Assembly (NCBI RefSeq): GCF_016909175.1
Contig: NZ_JAFBFI010000006.1
Location: 153,647-217,646 of the forward strand
Direction of reading: 5' to 3'
Origin: Peribacillus deserti
Lineage (GTDB): Bacteria; Bacillota; Bacilli; Bacillales; DSM-1321
DNA: 64,000 nt
The notes beneath the pieces were generated by a model, which saw only the letters and a list, made by a program, of their open reading frames with translations, was not told where the DNA came from and searched no databases. The position numbers were made by a program, and so were the translations under genes. Below, piece after piece: positions 35,421 to 44,565 of this stretch; position 1 is the stretch's first letter; each line of letters opens with the position of its first letter.

Positions 35421-36377
35421 TTAAAGTGCCCAATTTCTCCGAATTTCTTCAGCCTGGGATATGATATCGCGAATAAGGTCTTCTGCTGATGGCTCATTTT
35501 CGATCAACCCCATAACCTGTCCGGCCCATGCAAAGCCGTTCTCAAGATCTCCATCATAAATGTATTTCTTGTTTGCCTTTCCACTTATATAGTCCTTCAC
35601 ATCTTCATAAGCGGCTCCCTGCTTCTCCAGTTCTATTAACTTTGAAGTCCAGCTGTTTGCTATCGCACGGGCTGGAGCACCAAGCGAGCGTTTAATAACA
35701 ATTGTATCACTTTCACTGCCCTCAATCAGGGCTTTCTTATAGAAGGGATGCGCATGAACACATTCCTTTGTGGCAATAAACCTTGTCCCCATCTCTATGC
35801 CCTCGGCTCCAAGGGACAAGGCTGCCATTAATCCCCTTCCGTCTCCAATGCCGCCTGAGGCTATAACGGGGATACTTACAGAATCGGCTACCTTTGGAAT
35901 CAGCACCATCGTTCCTGTATCACTTTTACCCAGATGGCCTCCTCCTTCCTGCCCAACGACCATCACTGCGTCTGCACCCAGCTCCTCGGCCTTTACTGCC
36001 TGCCTCCTTGCAGCCACAAGTACAAGCTTCTTGACGCTGGTCCCCTTAAGCATGTTAAAAAAAGGAGCAGGGTTGCCTCCCGTTACCGACATAACCTCTA
36101 CATTTTCTTTCAAAGCCGCTTCAACGAAATGTTCAAAAGGCCTGCCATGCTGGCCAATTGCAAAATTCACTCCAAACGGCTTCTCGGTTAACTGTTTTGC
36201 CTTATGTATCTCTTTTACTAGCTGGTCAGGATTTTCTAGGGACATTGCGGTAATCTGTCCAAGTCCCCCCGCATTTGAAACCGCAGCAGCAAGCTCTGCA
36301 TAAGCGAGGTAAGCAAGCCCTCCCTGTATAATTGGGTATTTAATTTCCAATAACTTAGAAACCCTCGTCTGCCACAA
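35421..36377 (-). CDS. Nitronate monooxygenase / FMN-dependent 2-nitropropane dioxygenase family
   Basis: A TIM-barrel FMN enzyme of 318 residues. Visible: KYPIIQGGLAYLAYAELAAAVSNAGGLG at the N-terminus, VVGQEGGGHLG and VIASGGIGDGRGLMAALSLGAEGIEMGTRFIATKE, the flavin-phosphate site. Family members oxidise alkyl nitronates or act as enoyl reductases (FabK-like); the FabK-type lysine/histidine pattern cannot be judged here. GTG or ATG start (MWQTRVSKLLEI) with AGGAGG upstream. Confidence 0.88.
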   Translation of the reverse strand: MWQTRVSKLLEIKYPIIQGGLAYLAYAELAAAVSNAGGLGQITAMSLENPDQLVKEIHKAKQLTEKPFGVNFAIGQHGRPFEHFVEAALKENVEVMSVTGGNPAPFFNMLKGTSVKKLVLVAARRQAVKAEELGADAVMVVGQEGGGHLGKSDTGTMVLIPKVADSVSIPVIASGGIGDGRGLMAALSLGAEGIEMGTRFIATKECVHAHPFYKKALIEGSESDTIVIKRSLGAPARAIANSWTSKLIELEKQGAAYEDVKDYISGKANKKYIYDGDLENGFAWAGQVMGLIENEPSAEDLIRDIISQAEEIRRNWAL

Positions 36378-36537
36378 AAATATAACCTCCTTTATTCAAC
36401 CAGCTTCTTAAAAACTTTTCCGGGATCAATCCTCAGGCTCTATGCAAAAAAGTAAACAAATGCTATAATTCATTTGTTTTGTTAATACTAACAATGACTA
36501 GCAGCATTAGTACACTAATTTAAGCAAAGAGGTGTTT

Positions 36538-38016
36538 ATGAAATTGACTCAGAACGAAACACCCCTTTTTACCGGATTACTTGAACATGCAAGGAAAAAT
36601 CCAGTTCAATTTCATATTCCCGGCCATAAAAAGGGACAGGGCATGGATCCTGAATTCAAAGAATTTATTGGAGAAAATGCTCTCTCCATTGATTTAATAA
36701 ATATTGCACCCCTGGATGATCTCCATTCACCAAAGGGTATGATACATAGAGCACATGTCCTTGCTGCTGAAGCTTTTGGCGCAGATCACACCTTTTTCTC
36801 TGTGCAGGGAACAAGCGGTGCAATCATGACCATGGTAATGGCGGTCTGCGGACCTGGGGACAAAATCATCGTTCCGCGAAATGTTCATAAATCAGTTATG
36901 TCCGCAATTGTTTTTGCTGGTGCCGTCCCTGTGTTTATTCATCCTGAAATTGACAATAATCTAGGGATTTCCCATGGAATAACTACTGATTCAGTTGAAA
37001 AAGCATTAAACCAGCATCCCGATGCAAAAGGTGTATTGGTTATTAATCCAACCTATTTTGGCATCTCAGCTGATTTAAAAAAGATTGTGGAAATTGCTCA
37101 TTCATTCCATGTTCCAGTGCTTGTAGACGAGGCCCACGGTGTCCATATTCATTTCCATGAAGATCTGCCCCTCTCAGCCATGCAGGCAGGCGCTGACCTT
37201 GCAGCAACCAGCGTCCATAAACTGGGAGGTTCATTAACACAAAGTTCTATTCTTAATGTTAAAGAAGGATTAGTGTCAGTTAACAGAGTTAAGTCGATCC
37301 TCAGCATGCTGACAACCACCTCTACCTCCTACATCCTGCTTGCTTCATTAGATGTTGCAAGAAAAAGGCTGGCAACAGAGGGCCGTGAGCTGATTGAAAA
37401 GACGATTAACCTGGCCAACTACATCCGCAGCGAAATCAATAAAATACCCCAGCTGTACTGTGTTGGAGAAGAAATTCTAGGCAGCAAAGCTACTTATGAT
37501 TATGATCCAACCAAGCTGATCATTTCAATTAAAAAGCTTGGCTTAAATGGCTACGATGTAGAAAAATGGCTCAGGGAAAAACACAATATAGAAGTAGAGC
37601 TTTCAGACATGTATAACATCCTCTGTATTGTTACGCCTGGTGATACTCAGCAGGATGCCGGAGCCCTGATTCATGCGATGAAAGATCTTACGGTTGAATT
37701 TAAAAATTACGCCGAAGAACATAAAGAAATACCTGTAATTCTTCCAAACATCCCTGGTCTAGCCTTGACCCCAAGAGATGCCTTCTATGCTAAAACAGAA
37801 ACCGTTCCGTTTGACGAATCGGAAGGAAGAATCATAGCCGAGTTCATCATGGTTTATCCCCCAGGCATACCGATATTCATTCCTGGTGAGATCATAACCA
37901 AAGAAAATCTGTACTACATCAAGAAAAACCTGGAAGCTGGCCTTCCAGTACAAGGACCTGAAGACAGCGACTTGAACTATTTAAGAGTCATAAAAGAGCA
38001 GCAGGCCATCAGATAA
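36538..38016 (+). CDS. speA: Arginine decarboxylase (Orn/Lys/Arg decarboxylase family)
   Basis: A PLP enzyme that decarboxylates arginine to agmatine, feeding spermidine synthesis. 492 residues, normal for the Bacillus SpeA type. The PLP site is visible: LVDEAHGVHIHFHEDLP and the Schiff-base lysine in SVHKLGGSLTQSS (about residue 230). The N-terminal HIPGHKKGQGMD is family-typical. The ATG at 36538 lies five bases after AAGAGG; a GTG six bases earlier overlaps it. Position next to SR1 and the pdh operon equals B. subtilis. Confidence 0.94.
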   Translation: MKLTQNETPLFTGLLEHARKNPVQFHIPGHKKGQGMDPEFKEFIGENALSIDLINIAPLDDLHSPKGMIHRAHVLAAEAFGADHTFFSVQGTSGAIMTMVMAVCGPGDKIIVPRNVHKSVMSAIVFAGAVPVFIHPEIDNNLGISHGITTDSVEKALNQHPDAKGVLVINPTYFGISADLKKIVEIAHSFHVPVLVDEAHGVHIHFHEDLPLSAMQAGADLAATSVHKLGGSLTQSSILNVKEGLVSVNRVKSILSMLTTTSTSYILLASLDVARKRLATEGRELIEKTINLANYIRSEINKIPQLYCVGEEILGSKATYDYDPTKLIISIKKLGLNGYDVEKWLREKHNIEVELSDMYNILCIVTPGDTQQDAGALIHAMKDLTVEFKNYAEEHKEIPVILPNIPGLALTPRDAFYAKTETVPFDESEGRIIAEFIMVYPPGIPIFIPGEIITKENLYYIKKNLEAGLPVQGPEDSDLNYLRVIKEQQAIR

Positions 38017-38038
38017 AAATGAGCCCGCGTAACAAAAC

Positions 38039-38073
38039 AAAACCTTGTCAGGCATTTGCTGACAAGGTTTTTT
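38039..38073. terminator. Shared terminator of speA and SR1
   Basis: A perfect 13-bp stem (38039-38051 with 38059-38071), T-run on the plus strand and TTTTGTTTTG on the minus strand. Confidence 0.88.
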
Positions 38074-38083
38074 CTATGATTAT

Positions 38084-38212
38084 TTATCTTGTTTCCTGCC
38101 CGTGTTCTTCACTTTGGCAGCAATCGCACTTAGCCGAATACAATACATTTACTTTTTCATCCTCATAATGATCAATCGTCGAGTTGCAAGTTTGACAAAC
38201 AATAATACCCAT
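38084..38212 (-). CDS. SR1P, GapA-binding peptide
   Basis: A 42-residue peptide starting MGIIVCQTCNSTIDHYEDEKVNVLY, with two Cys pairs (CQTC, CDCC) as in the SR1P family. AAAGGGG lies before the ATG. In B. subtilis SR1P binds glyceraldehyde-3-phosphate dehydrogenase GapA and helps RNase J1 activity. It is the coding part of SR1 and too short for usual gene calling. The gene for RNase J1 is in this same window (rnjA, 50.8 kb). Confidence 0.92.
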   Translation of the reverse strand: MGIIVCQTCNSTIDHYEDEKVNVLYSAKCDCCQSEEHGQETR

Positions 38213-38252
38213 ATTTTCAAACCCCTTTATACATGATTTTGGTCACTCATTA

Positions 38253-38267
38253 TGAAAGCGCTTTACA
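38253..38267 (-). promoter_or_regulatory. cre-like site at the SR1 start
   Basis: TGTAAAGCGCTTTCA on the minus strand, a near-palindrome one base longer than the CcpA cre consensus. It overlaps the first transcribed bases of SR1. Sugar-dependent repression of SR1 by CcpN and CcpA is known in B. subtilis; use of this site is inferred. Confidence 0.5.
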
Positions 38268-38279
38268 TCCTATAAATCT

Positions 38280-38308
38280 ATAATAATATATCACTTTTAA
38301 TAAATCAA
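38280..38308 (-). promoter_or_regulatory. Sigma-A promoter of SR1
   Basis: TTGATT (38303-38308), 17 bases, TATTAT (38280-38285) on the minus strand; one mismatch in the -10 box and two in the -35 box. Confidence 0.7.
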
Positions 38309-38504
38309 GGTTTAATTGTATGTAACATTTATAAAAAAAAGCCTATTTTTATGCTTCATTGGACATATTTGATGCGAATAGAGCATATAGTTATTAGATG
38401 TTTTTTATGTCATCCCTCTTATTACTCAGAAAATTATGTGAAAAAGGACCATAGCAGTGTTAAAATTAGTTAAATATTCAATCTACTTTTAGGAGGTTTC
38501 CCAT

Positions 38505-38939
38505 ATGTCTGAAAACGCATATATCAAACTTGTTGAAGGCTCTGAACAGCAAACGGTTACACTGGATGAATTAAAAGAATGGTTCAGCTATTACAAGTAT
38601 ATCACCTCTAAGACAGGCCAGCAGGTGGAATGGAATTACAGCAGCAAAGCCTTTCCATACGAGATCAAAGAAACTACTGAACAGTCTCAGGACTGGTTTT
38701 ATCTAGCCTCCGGAGAGGACCGGTACAAACACATCATCCTGGGAGTCTCTAAAGAAAAAATCATCTTGGATGACGAAACAGAAAAAATTCAATCATACAT
38801 ACAAATCACCCTGCCCGACTCCTCCACATATGGCGACAAAGGAAAAGCCAACGAATTCTGCAAATTCCTCGCAAAAAAACTAAAAGGCGAACTTCATCTC
38901 TTTAACGGCCGGGTTATGTATTATTATCCAAGAAGATAG
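38505..38939 (+). CDS. DUF1885 family protein
   Basis: A 144-residue soluble protein of the DUF1885 family of Bacillaceae (MSENAYIKLVEGSEQQTVTLDELKEWFSYY). Structural work on a Geobacillus member shows an FKBP-like fold, but function is not known to me. ATG start with a strong AGGAGG. The N-terminal strand/helix pattern and the C-terminal LAKKLKGELHLFNGRVMYYYPRR are conserved. Followed by its own terminator. Confidence 0.83.
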   Translation: MSENAYIKLVEGSEQQTVTLDELKEWFSYYKYITSKTGQQVEWNYSSKAFPYEIKETTEQSQDWFYLASGEDRYKHIILGVSKEKIILDDETEKIQSYIQITLPDSSTYGDKGKANEFCKFLAKKLKGELHLFNGRVMYYYPRR

Positions 38940-38941
38940 AA

Positions 38942-38967
38942 CAGCCGCTGGTGAGCGGCTTTTTCTA
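38942..38967 (+). terminator. Terminator of the DUF1885 gene
   Basis: AGCCGCT (38943-38949) pairs with AGCGGCT (38954-38960), then five T. Confidence 0.85.
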
Positions 38968-39058
38968 TTTGGTATGGTGGTTGGTTAATGTTAATAATGG
39001 GTAATGTTGGGCATCAACGCAAATATATCTTATAAACGGAATAAAAATCTAAAGGTGA

Positions 39059-39192
39059 GCTCATAAAAATATGCTTGCTTCATTTCAGCTCATATATTTC
39101 CGCTAACAGCGCATTTATTTTAAATTACAGCTCATATTTCTTTGATAACAGCTCATTTTTTTAAATATTCTGCTCATATATTGCTCAACACT
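39059..39192 (+). repeat. Second array of 21-bp units (five in exact phase)
   Basis: G(C/G)(T/G)CAT heads recur at 39088, 39109, 39130, 39151 and 39172, exactly 21 bases apart, with T-rich bodies ending AACA or similar; one more copy at 39059 is out of phase. The same unit length as the array at 4060. The rest of 38968-39401 holds no gene I can support. Confidence 0.75.
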
Positions 39193-39401
39193 AAAAAAGT
39201 GGAATGAGTAGAACTTTTTTAATACTCAATAAAATTAGTAAAGAGTAATTACACTCCTGAAAAAGCTCATTTCTTTCGACGAAGAATATAAGACCTCTAT
39301 TGAAACATCTAATTAGTAAACCAGATTTCTTTTTCAAATTTAAAGGAATAATTTTTATCTTGTCGAACTCTTTTCTTATCACACGAAAAGGAGTGAAATA
39401 A

Positions 39402-40454
39402 TTGATTGTAAAAAATAGGACAGTGCCGGCAGTAATTTTAAAAATGGAAGCATTGTTAAGGAGATTAAATAAACAACATCCAAAACGCAAGGAAATTGAG
39501 TCAGATTTGTCAAAAAGACTTGCAGGATATAAAGGAGAACAGTCTTTAGATTACTATTTAAATCAGCTGCCTTACGAGGATTTTATAATATTTCACGATC
39601 TTAGACTGTTTGCAGCTGGCTGTCATTTTCAAATTGATACACTGATTATATCCCCTTTTTTCATCCTCACCATAGAAGTAAAAAATATGTCAGGAACCTT
39701 GTATTTTGATAAAGATTATAACCAGCTTATTCGAACTCATAATGACAAAGAAGAAGGTTTTCCAGATCCGATTTTACAATCAGAGCGGCATCGATTGCTC
39801 TTAGTGTCTTGGCTTCAGTTAAAAGGCTTTTCCACCCTTCCTGTAGAAAATTTAGTTATCGTTAGCAATCCCTCAACCATTATTAAATCTTCCCCTGATT
39901 ATGTAATAAGTTTAGAACGAGTCTGCCATGCTGCAAGATTATTGAAAAGAATTCATGAATTCAAAGAGTTTTATAATAAAAAAATGTGTAGTCCTTACCG
40001 TCTGAATCGATTAACACATTTGCTCTTGAAAGATCATATTCCGCTTATGAGTGATGTTCTATCTAGATATAAATTATCAGAAGATGAAGTAATTAAAGGC
40101 GTATTGTGTCCAGCATGCCATTTCGTAATGGAACGAAAACAAAGGTCATGGCATTGTAAATCTTGCAAGTTACCTTCTAAATATGCCCATTTAAAGGCGC
40201 TGGAGGATTATTTCATGCTGCTGGATAGTTCAATTACAAATGTAAAATTTAGAAAATTTCTAAATATAGAATCCCGTCACACAGCTTCAAATTTATTATC
40301 CTCATTGAAATTGCCCTCCACCGGCAAAAATAAAGGCACCATCTACCACCAGGCCCTTGCCTCTAATGAACCGACCTTCACAAACTTAAGACCAGGATAC
40401 CCCGCACAACGTCAACTCGGCACCTCGATGAGTGCTGGGTCAACAAAACCATAG
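39402..40454 (+). CDS. NERD domain protein with C-terminal zinc ribbon
   Basis: A 350-residue protein with a nuclease-related domain (NERD) at about residues 40-155: GYKGEQSLDYYLNQLP, then the nuclease-like core FQIDTLIISPFFILTIEVKNMSG with the D-x-E-V-K acid/lysine set. A zinc ribbon follows near residue 235 (CPACHFVME ... WHCKSC). DNA-related function is suggested by the fold only. TTG start eight bases after AAGGAG. Codon use is AT-rich compared with neighbours. The last 34 residues (after GTIYH) read into the end of the convergent deacetylase gene, overlapping it by 43 bases, which is unusual. Confidence 0.85.
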   Translation: MIVKNRTVPAVILKMEALLRRLNKQHPKRKEIESDLSKRLAGYKGEQSLDYYLNQLPYEDFIIFHDLRLFAAGCHFQIDTLIISPFFILTIEVKNMSGTLYFDKDYNQLIRTHNDKEEGFPDPILQSERHRLLLVSWLQLKGFSTLPVENLVIVSNPSTIIKSSPDYVISLERVCHAARLLKRIHEFKEFYNKKMCSPYRLNRLTHLLLKDHIPLMSDVLSRYKLSEDEVIKGVLCPACHFVMERKQRSWHCKSCKLPSKYAHLKALEDYFMLLDSSITNVKFRKFLNIESRHTASNLLSSLKLPSTGKNKGTIYHQALASNEPTFTNLRPGYPAQRQLGTSMSAGSTKP

Positions 40455-41218
40455 CCTTTTTTCTTTAGGCCGGCGATAATGTCAGGGAGGGCTTCTTTGG
40501 TCCATGGGCGGTCATGCATGAGGAGGTTGGCTCCCCTTGTCAGGTATGGTGAGTTTACCATGATGCTGGTGAGTGCTGTTTTATTCTGGTATGCCGGTTC
40601 CCAGTCGTAGCCATAGGTCCAGTTCATGATCGCCATTTTTTCCTGGGCAGCGATTTTTCTGGAATATGGGGTATTTACTCCAAAGGGGGCACGGAAAAAT
40701 TTTGGACGATCTCCAGTTATTTTTTCTATTTCGTTGTTTAAGGTCACAATTTCGTTGTATTGTTCTAGTTCGCTTAGTTCTTTAAGATTTGTATGATGAT
40801 AGGTGTGGTTTCCAATAGCAAAGCCCATTTGAGAAATATGTCTGAGTTTGGCTCTTCCCTCAGGCGAGTCAATGAAATGGCCATTTACAAAAAAGATGGC
40901 CGGGACTCCTAATGCTTTTAATAGTCCAGCCATCTCTACAGCATGTTTATCGGGGACATCGTCAATGGTGATGAGCACTATTTTCCTGTTTGCTTTTGAA
41001 ATGGGTTCAATAGACCAGTCATTAGGATTAATTCTATATTGCGGCTTACCTTGTTCAGTTCCCTTTATTACTTCTGTTTCCTTTTTGTTTTTTGTCTGTT
41101 TATTTTTTACTTGCTGCTGCTTTTCTGTATTCTTTGTCACCGGTTCGAAGCCGTGGTTTGAACAGCTGTACACCATAATGAACAGAGTACACCCCATCAG
41201 CAAGATCAATTTTTTCAC
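40412..41218 (-). CDS. Polysaccharide deacetylase family lipoprotein
   Basis: A 268-residue NodB-fold protein with a signal peptide and probable lipobox ending VYSC (Cys 19). The NodB motifs: TIDDVPD (usual TFDDGP) near residue 83, HTYHHTNL (metal-binding His pair), RAPFGVNTPYSR and LLMHDRPWT. The deviation in motif 1 keeps both Asp residues, so activity remains possible. Likely acts on peptidoglycan or another surface glycan outside the membrane. Start ATG with AAGGAG upstream. No terminator separates its end from the NERD gene. Confidence 0.88.
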   Translation of the reverse strand: MKKLILLMGCTLFIMVYSCSNHGFEPVTKNTEKQQQVKNKQTKNKKETEVIKGTEQGKPQYRINPNDWSIEPISKANRKIVLITIDDVPDKHAVEMAGLLKALGVPAIFFVNGHFIDSPEGRAKLRHISQMGFAIGNHTYHHTNLKELSELEQYNEIVTLNNEIEKITGDRPKFFRAPFGVNTPYSRKIAAQEKMAIMNWTYGYDWEPAYQNKTALTSIMVNSPYLTRGANLLMHDRPWTKEALPDIIAGLKKKGYGFVDPALIEVPS

Positions 41219-41263
41219 GAATGTGAACTCCTTTATAAATAGACATTAACTAACGTACTCAGG

Positions 41264-41515
41264 TCACACCTTCAACGGTATAAAGCTGTGCAGGCAGATT
41301 GTGATCAAACCATGGCACACCAGGCTGGTACATGTGATCAGGAGCGTTCTTTTATTGGATTTCAGAATCGTTTTTCCTATTATAAGGGCGAGGTAACAAA
41401 AAATAATGAACATTGTAATTTTATAGATCATCCGGTCATGGTTAGACAGCCATTCCGCAAGTGTATACCCACTCCAGACCATTGTCTGGAAAAGGAAGAC
41501 AATATAGCTTTTCAA
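41264..41515 (-). CDS. Hypothetical small membrane protein
   Basis: Not recognised. 83 residues, MKSYIVFLFQTMVWSGYTLAEWLSN at the start; two or three hydrophobic helices (MFIIFCYLALIIGKTIL, LLITCTSLVCHGLITICL). TTG start with GAGG just upstream. It lies between the deacetylase and pdhD terminator on the same strand. Overlapping plus-strand ORFs (41288-41605, 41461-41898) are shadows. Confidence 0.55.
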   Translation of the reverse strand: MKSYIVFLFQTMVWSGYTLAEWLSNHDRMIYKITMFIIFCYLALIIGKTILKSNKRTLLITCTSLVCHGLITICLHSFIPLKV

Positions 41516-41609
41516 AAGACCTCAGCTCCAATTCCACCTATCATAAATGCTTCATATACTTATATGTATTACGAATTGGACAAATTCATGAGGAAGTTTA
41601 CCTGAATGA

Positions 41610-41654
41610 AAATAAAAACACCCCTGCCAAATCCGGCAAGGGTGTTTCTTTTTT
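41610..41654. terminator. Terminator of the pdh operon
   Basis: A 13-bp stem with one mismatch (41616-41628 with 41635-41647), followed by a T-run on the minus strand after an A-rich plus-strand flank. Confidence 0.85.
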
Positions 41655-41658
41655 AATA

Positions 41659-43068
41659 TTATTTTACGATATGGATTGGCATTCCTATAGCAACTTCTGC
41701 TGTTTCCATAGTAATTTCCCCAAGTGTTGGGTGAGCATGGATAGTCATGGCAATATCTTCCGCTGTCATTCCTGCTTCAATAGCAAGGCTAAGCTCAGAA
41801 ATCATGTCAGAAGCACCTGCACCCGCAATTTGAGCCCCAATTACTACGCCATCTTCTTTTGTAGTAATAAGTTTCATGAAGCCATCAGTGCTGTTTAATG
41901 AAAGAGCACGGCCGTTTGCTGCAAATGGGAATTTAGAAGCTTTCACTTCAATTCCTGCATCTTTCGCTTCTTTTTCAGTGTATCCAACTGAAGCTAGTTC
42001 AGGTTCAGAGAATACAACTGCTGGAATTGCAAGATAGTCAATTTCTGCAGGATGTCCAGAGATCGCTTCAGCAGCAATTTTACCTTCGTAAGATGCTTTG
42101 TGTGCAAGCGGAGGACCTTCAACAATGTCACCGATTGCGAAGATGTTCTTCACGCTTGTACGGCATTGCTTATCGATTTCGATAAGGCCTCTTTCAGAAG
42201 TTTTAACACCAATCTGCTCTAATCCAAGCTCATCCGTGTTTGGACGTCTTCCTACAGTTACAAGAACGTAGTCAGCTTCTACAGTATGAGTTTCGCCTTT
42301 TGCTTCGTAAGTTACAACTACGCCATTTTCGGTTTCTTCTACACCTTTAGCCATAGCTTTCGTTACGATGTCTACACCTTTTTTCTTAAGGTTCTTTTTA
42401 ACTAGTGAAGACATTTGTTTTTCAAAGGTAGCAAGGATTTCATCCATGCCTTCAAGGATTGTTACTTTTACACCAAAGTTAGCGTATGCTCCGCCAAGCT
42501 CAGTTCCAATATAGCCTCCGCCAATAACTACCATTGATTTAGGCATTTCTTGAAGGTTTAGAGCTCCAGTTGAGTTAAGGACACGCTTAGAATATTTGAA
42601 TGCAGGCAGTTCAATAGGAGTTGAACCTGTTGCAATGATAGCATTTTTAAATGTATATGTTTGAGCAGAATTCTCATCCATTACACGAATGCTGTTTTCA
42701 TCAGCAAAGTACGCTTCTCCGCGGACGATGTTAACTTTGTTTCCTTTTAAAAGACCTTCAACACCGCCAGTTAATTTGTTTACTACAGATGATTTCCAGG
42801 CTTGAACTTTTGAAAAGTCAACCTTTACATTCTCTGCAGAAACACCCATGTCTTCAGAATGAAGAGCATGATCATAGCGATGAGCAGCAGATATTAGCGC
42901 TTTTGACGGGATACAGCCGACGTTTAAGCAAACTCCGCCCATATTAGCTTTTTCAACGATTGTTACTTTTTGTCCTAATTGTGCGGCACGGATTGCAGCT
43001 ACATAGCCGCCAGGGCCTGCACCGATGACAAGAGTATCTGTTTCAATTGGGAAATCTCCAACTACCAT
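41659..43068 (-). CDS. pdhD: Dihydrolipoyl dehydrogenase (E3)
   Basis: FAD enzyme that reoxidises dihydrolipoamide with NAD+ in the pyruvate (and 2-oxo acid) dehydrogenase complexes. 469 residues. FAD site [21 protein letters not shown], the redox disulfide in [19 protein letters not shown] site [20 protein letters not shown] and the C-terminal dimer motif HAHPTLGE with the active His. Four bases after pdhC; last gene of the operon. Confidence 0.98.
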   Translation of the reverse strand: MVVGDFPIETDTLVIGAGPGGYVAAIRAAQLGQKVTIVEKANMGGVCLNVGCIPSKALISAAHRYDHALHSEDMGVSAENVKVDFSKVQAWKSSVVNKLTGGVEGLLKGNKVNIVRGEAYFADENSIRVMDENSAQTYTFKNAIIATGSTPIELPAFKYSKRVLNSTGALNLQEMPKSMVVIGGGYIGTELGGAYANFGVKVTILEGMDEILATFEKQMSSLVKKNLKKKGVDIVTKAMAKGVEETENGVVVTYEAKGETHTVEADYVLVTVGRRPNTDELGLEQIGVKTSERGLIEIDKQCRTSVKNIFAIGDIVEGPPLAHKASYEGKIAAEAISGHPAEIDYLAIPAVVFSEPELASVGYTEKEAKDAGIEVKASKFPFAANGRALSLNSTDGFMKLITTKEDGVVIGAQIAGAGASDMISELSLAIEAGMTAEDIAMTIHAHPTLGEITMETAEVAIGMPIHIVK

Positions 43069-43071
43069 TTG

Positions 43072-44418
43072 TTACCCCTCCATTAACAATAGTTCTGGGT
43101 CGTTCAATAGACGTTTGATATGATTCAATGCATTCTGAGCAGTAGCCCCGTCAATCATACGGTGGTCAAAGCTTAAAGATAGTGCCAATACTGGTGCAGC
43201 AACGATTTCACCGTTAAGAACAACTGGTTTTTCAGCAATACGGCCAATACCAAGGATTGCAACCTCAGGGTGGTTAATTACAGGAGTGAACCATTGTCCG
43301 CCGGCAGAACCGATGTTGCTGATTGTGCAAGAAGCGCCTTTCATTTCTGCAGGTGCTAATTTGCCATCGCGCGCTTTACCAGCAAGCTCATTGATTTCGT
43401 TAGAAACAGCGAATACAGATTTTCGGTCCGCGTTTTTAACGACAGGAACAAGCAGGCCTTTTTCTGTATCGGCAGCGATACCAATGTTGTAGTAATGCTT
43501 GTGAACGATTTCGCTTGTTGCATCATCGATAGATGTATTCAACGCAGGGAATTCACGCAATGCACTTGTTAATGCTTTTACTACGTAAGGAAGGAATGTA
43601 AGCTTGATTCCTTTTGCAGCAGCCACTTCTTTGAACTTCTTGCGGTGTGCAACAAGCTTTGTCACATCAATTTCATCCATTAATGTCACGTGTGGAGCAG
43701 TATGTTTAGAATTAACCATTGCTTTTGCGATGGCTTTACGAATTCCGCTCATCTTCTCGCGAGTTTCTGGGAATTCACCTTCTGGGATTGCTGCAGCTGC
43801 AGGAGCTGCTGCTCTTTCTTCCTTAGCTGCTGGAGCTGCTTGTGCAGTTTCAGCGGCTGCAGGTGCTGCTTGTCCGCCTTGTGTGAAGGCATCAATGTCA
43901 CCTTTAAGGATTCGGTTGTTGTCGCCAGATCCCGCAACTAGACGGATATCAACGCCTTTTTCACGTGCATATTTACGAACGGATGGCATAGCGATTATAC
44001 GGCGGTTAGGATCCACAGCGGCTTGTGCTCCAGCGCCAGTAGCAGCTGCAGATTGTTCAGCTTGAACTTCCTCTTTCTTAACATCCTGGCCAGCTTCGCC
44101 TGTAGACTGAACTTGTTCTTCAGTCGCCTTGCTTCCTTCGTCTCCATGATCATCGCCTTTGAATTGAAGGTCTTCATAGCCTGGTGCATCAAAAGTAATT
44201 AAGACATCGCCTACAACGGCCACCGTGCCTTCTTCCACCTTAACTTCTAATACAGTACCTTCAACTGGAGATGGAATTTCTACTACCGCTTTATCGTTTT
44301 GCACTTCGCACAAGACATCGTCTTCCTGTACTTTATCTCCAGGTTTTACAAACCATTTCACTATTTCGCCTTCGCGGATACCTTCACCGATATCCGGAAG
44401 CTTAAATTGAAATGCCAT
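43072..44418 (-). CDS. pdhC: Dihydrolipoyl acetyltransferase (E2) of pyruvate dehydrogenase
   Basis: The core of the complex. 448 residues with one lipoyl domain (residues 1-78, lipoyl Lys in [10 protein letters not shown]), an Ala/Pro/Glu-rich linker, a peripheral subunit-binding domain ([23 protein letters not shown]) and the catalytic acetyltransferase domain with [10 protein letters not shown] near the C-terminus. The Ala-rich linker makes large antisense ORFs that are not genes. ATG start behind GGAGG. Confidence 0.98.
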   Translation of the reverse strand: MAFQFKLPDIGEGIREGEIVKWFVKPGDKVQEDDVLCEVQNDKAVVEIPSPVEGTVLEVKVEEGTVAVVGDVLITFDAPGYEDLQFKGDDHGDEGSKATEEQVQSTGEAGQDVKKEEVQAEQSAAATGAGAQAAVDPNRRIIAMPSVRKYAREKGVDIRLVAGSGDNNRILKGDIDAFTQGGQAAPAAAETAQAAPAAKEERAAAPAAAAIPEGEFPETREKMSGIRKAIAKAMVNSKHTAPHVTLMDEIDVTKLVAHRKKFKEVAAAKGIKLTFLPYVVKALTSALREFPALNTSIDDATSEIVHKHYYNIGIAADTEKGLLVPVVKNADRKSVFAVSNEINELAGKARDGKLAPAEMKGASCTISNIGSAGGQWFTPVINHPEVAILGIGRIAEKPVVLNGEIVAAPVLALSLSFDHRMIDGATAQNALNHIKRLLNDPELLLMEG

Positions 44419-44511
44419 GGATTTAACCTCCTAATATTATCGTAAATTCTTTTTGATTGAAAATAATAAATTAATTTTTCTCAAAACTTTTCAATTTTTC
44501 ATTTTCCATGC

Positions 44512-44545
44512 AAAAGCTCTCTTTTTGGAATCGAGAGAGCTTGTT
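44512..44545 (-). promoter_or_regulatory. Hairpin in the pdhB-pdhC gap
   Basis: AAGCTCTC (44514-44521) pairs with GAGAGCTT (44535-44542), followed by TTTT on the minus strand, in a 147-base gap. It may attenuate or process the mRNA between the E1 genes and the E2/E3 genes. Confidence 0.5.
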
Positions 44546-44565
44546 ACACAATTGAAAACTAAAAA

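Larger units (their letters stand above)
38039..38273 (-). ncRNA. sr1: SR1 dual-function regulatory RNA
   Basis: A minus-strand transcription unit between speA and the next gene, with a clear promoter (38280-38308), a short peptide gene (38084-38212) and the shared terminator. In B. subtilis SR1 lies beside speA, base-pairs with ahrC mRNA and also encodes SR1P, a GapA-binding peptide. The start is placed a few bases downstream of the -10 box. The base-pairing part cannot be tested here because ahrC is outside the window. Confidence 0.8.

Noticed and set aside
38280..38504. Riboswitch upstream of the DUF1885 gene
   Set aside because: Only the SR1 promoter and AT-rich sequence are visible; no stem set matching a known riboswitch.
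39191..39490. 99-residue minus-strand ORF at the start of the NERD gene
   Set aside because: Overlaps the NERD ribosome site and N-terminus and has no site of its own.
43604..44065. 153-residue ORF antisense to pdhC
   Set aside because: It is the mirror of the Ala/Pro-rich linker and catalytic domain of PdhC; long antisense frames are expected there.
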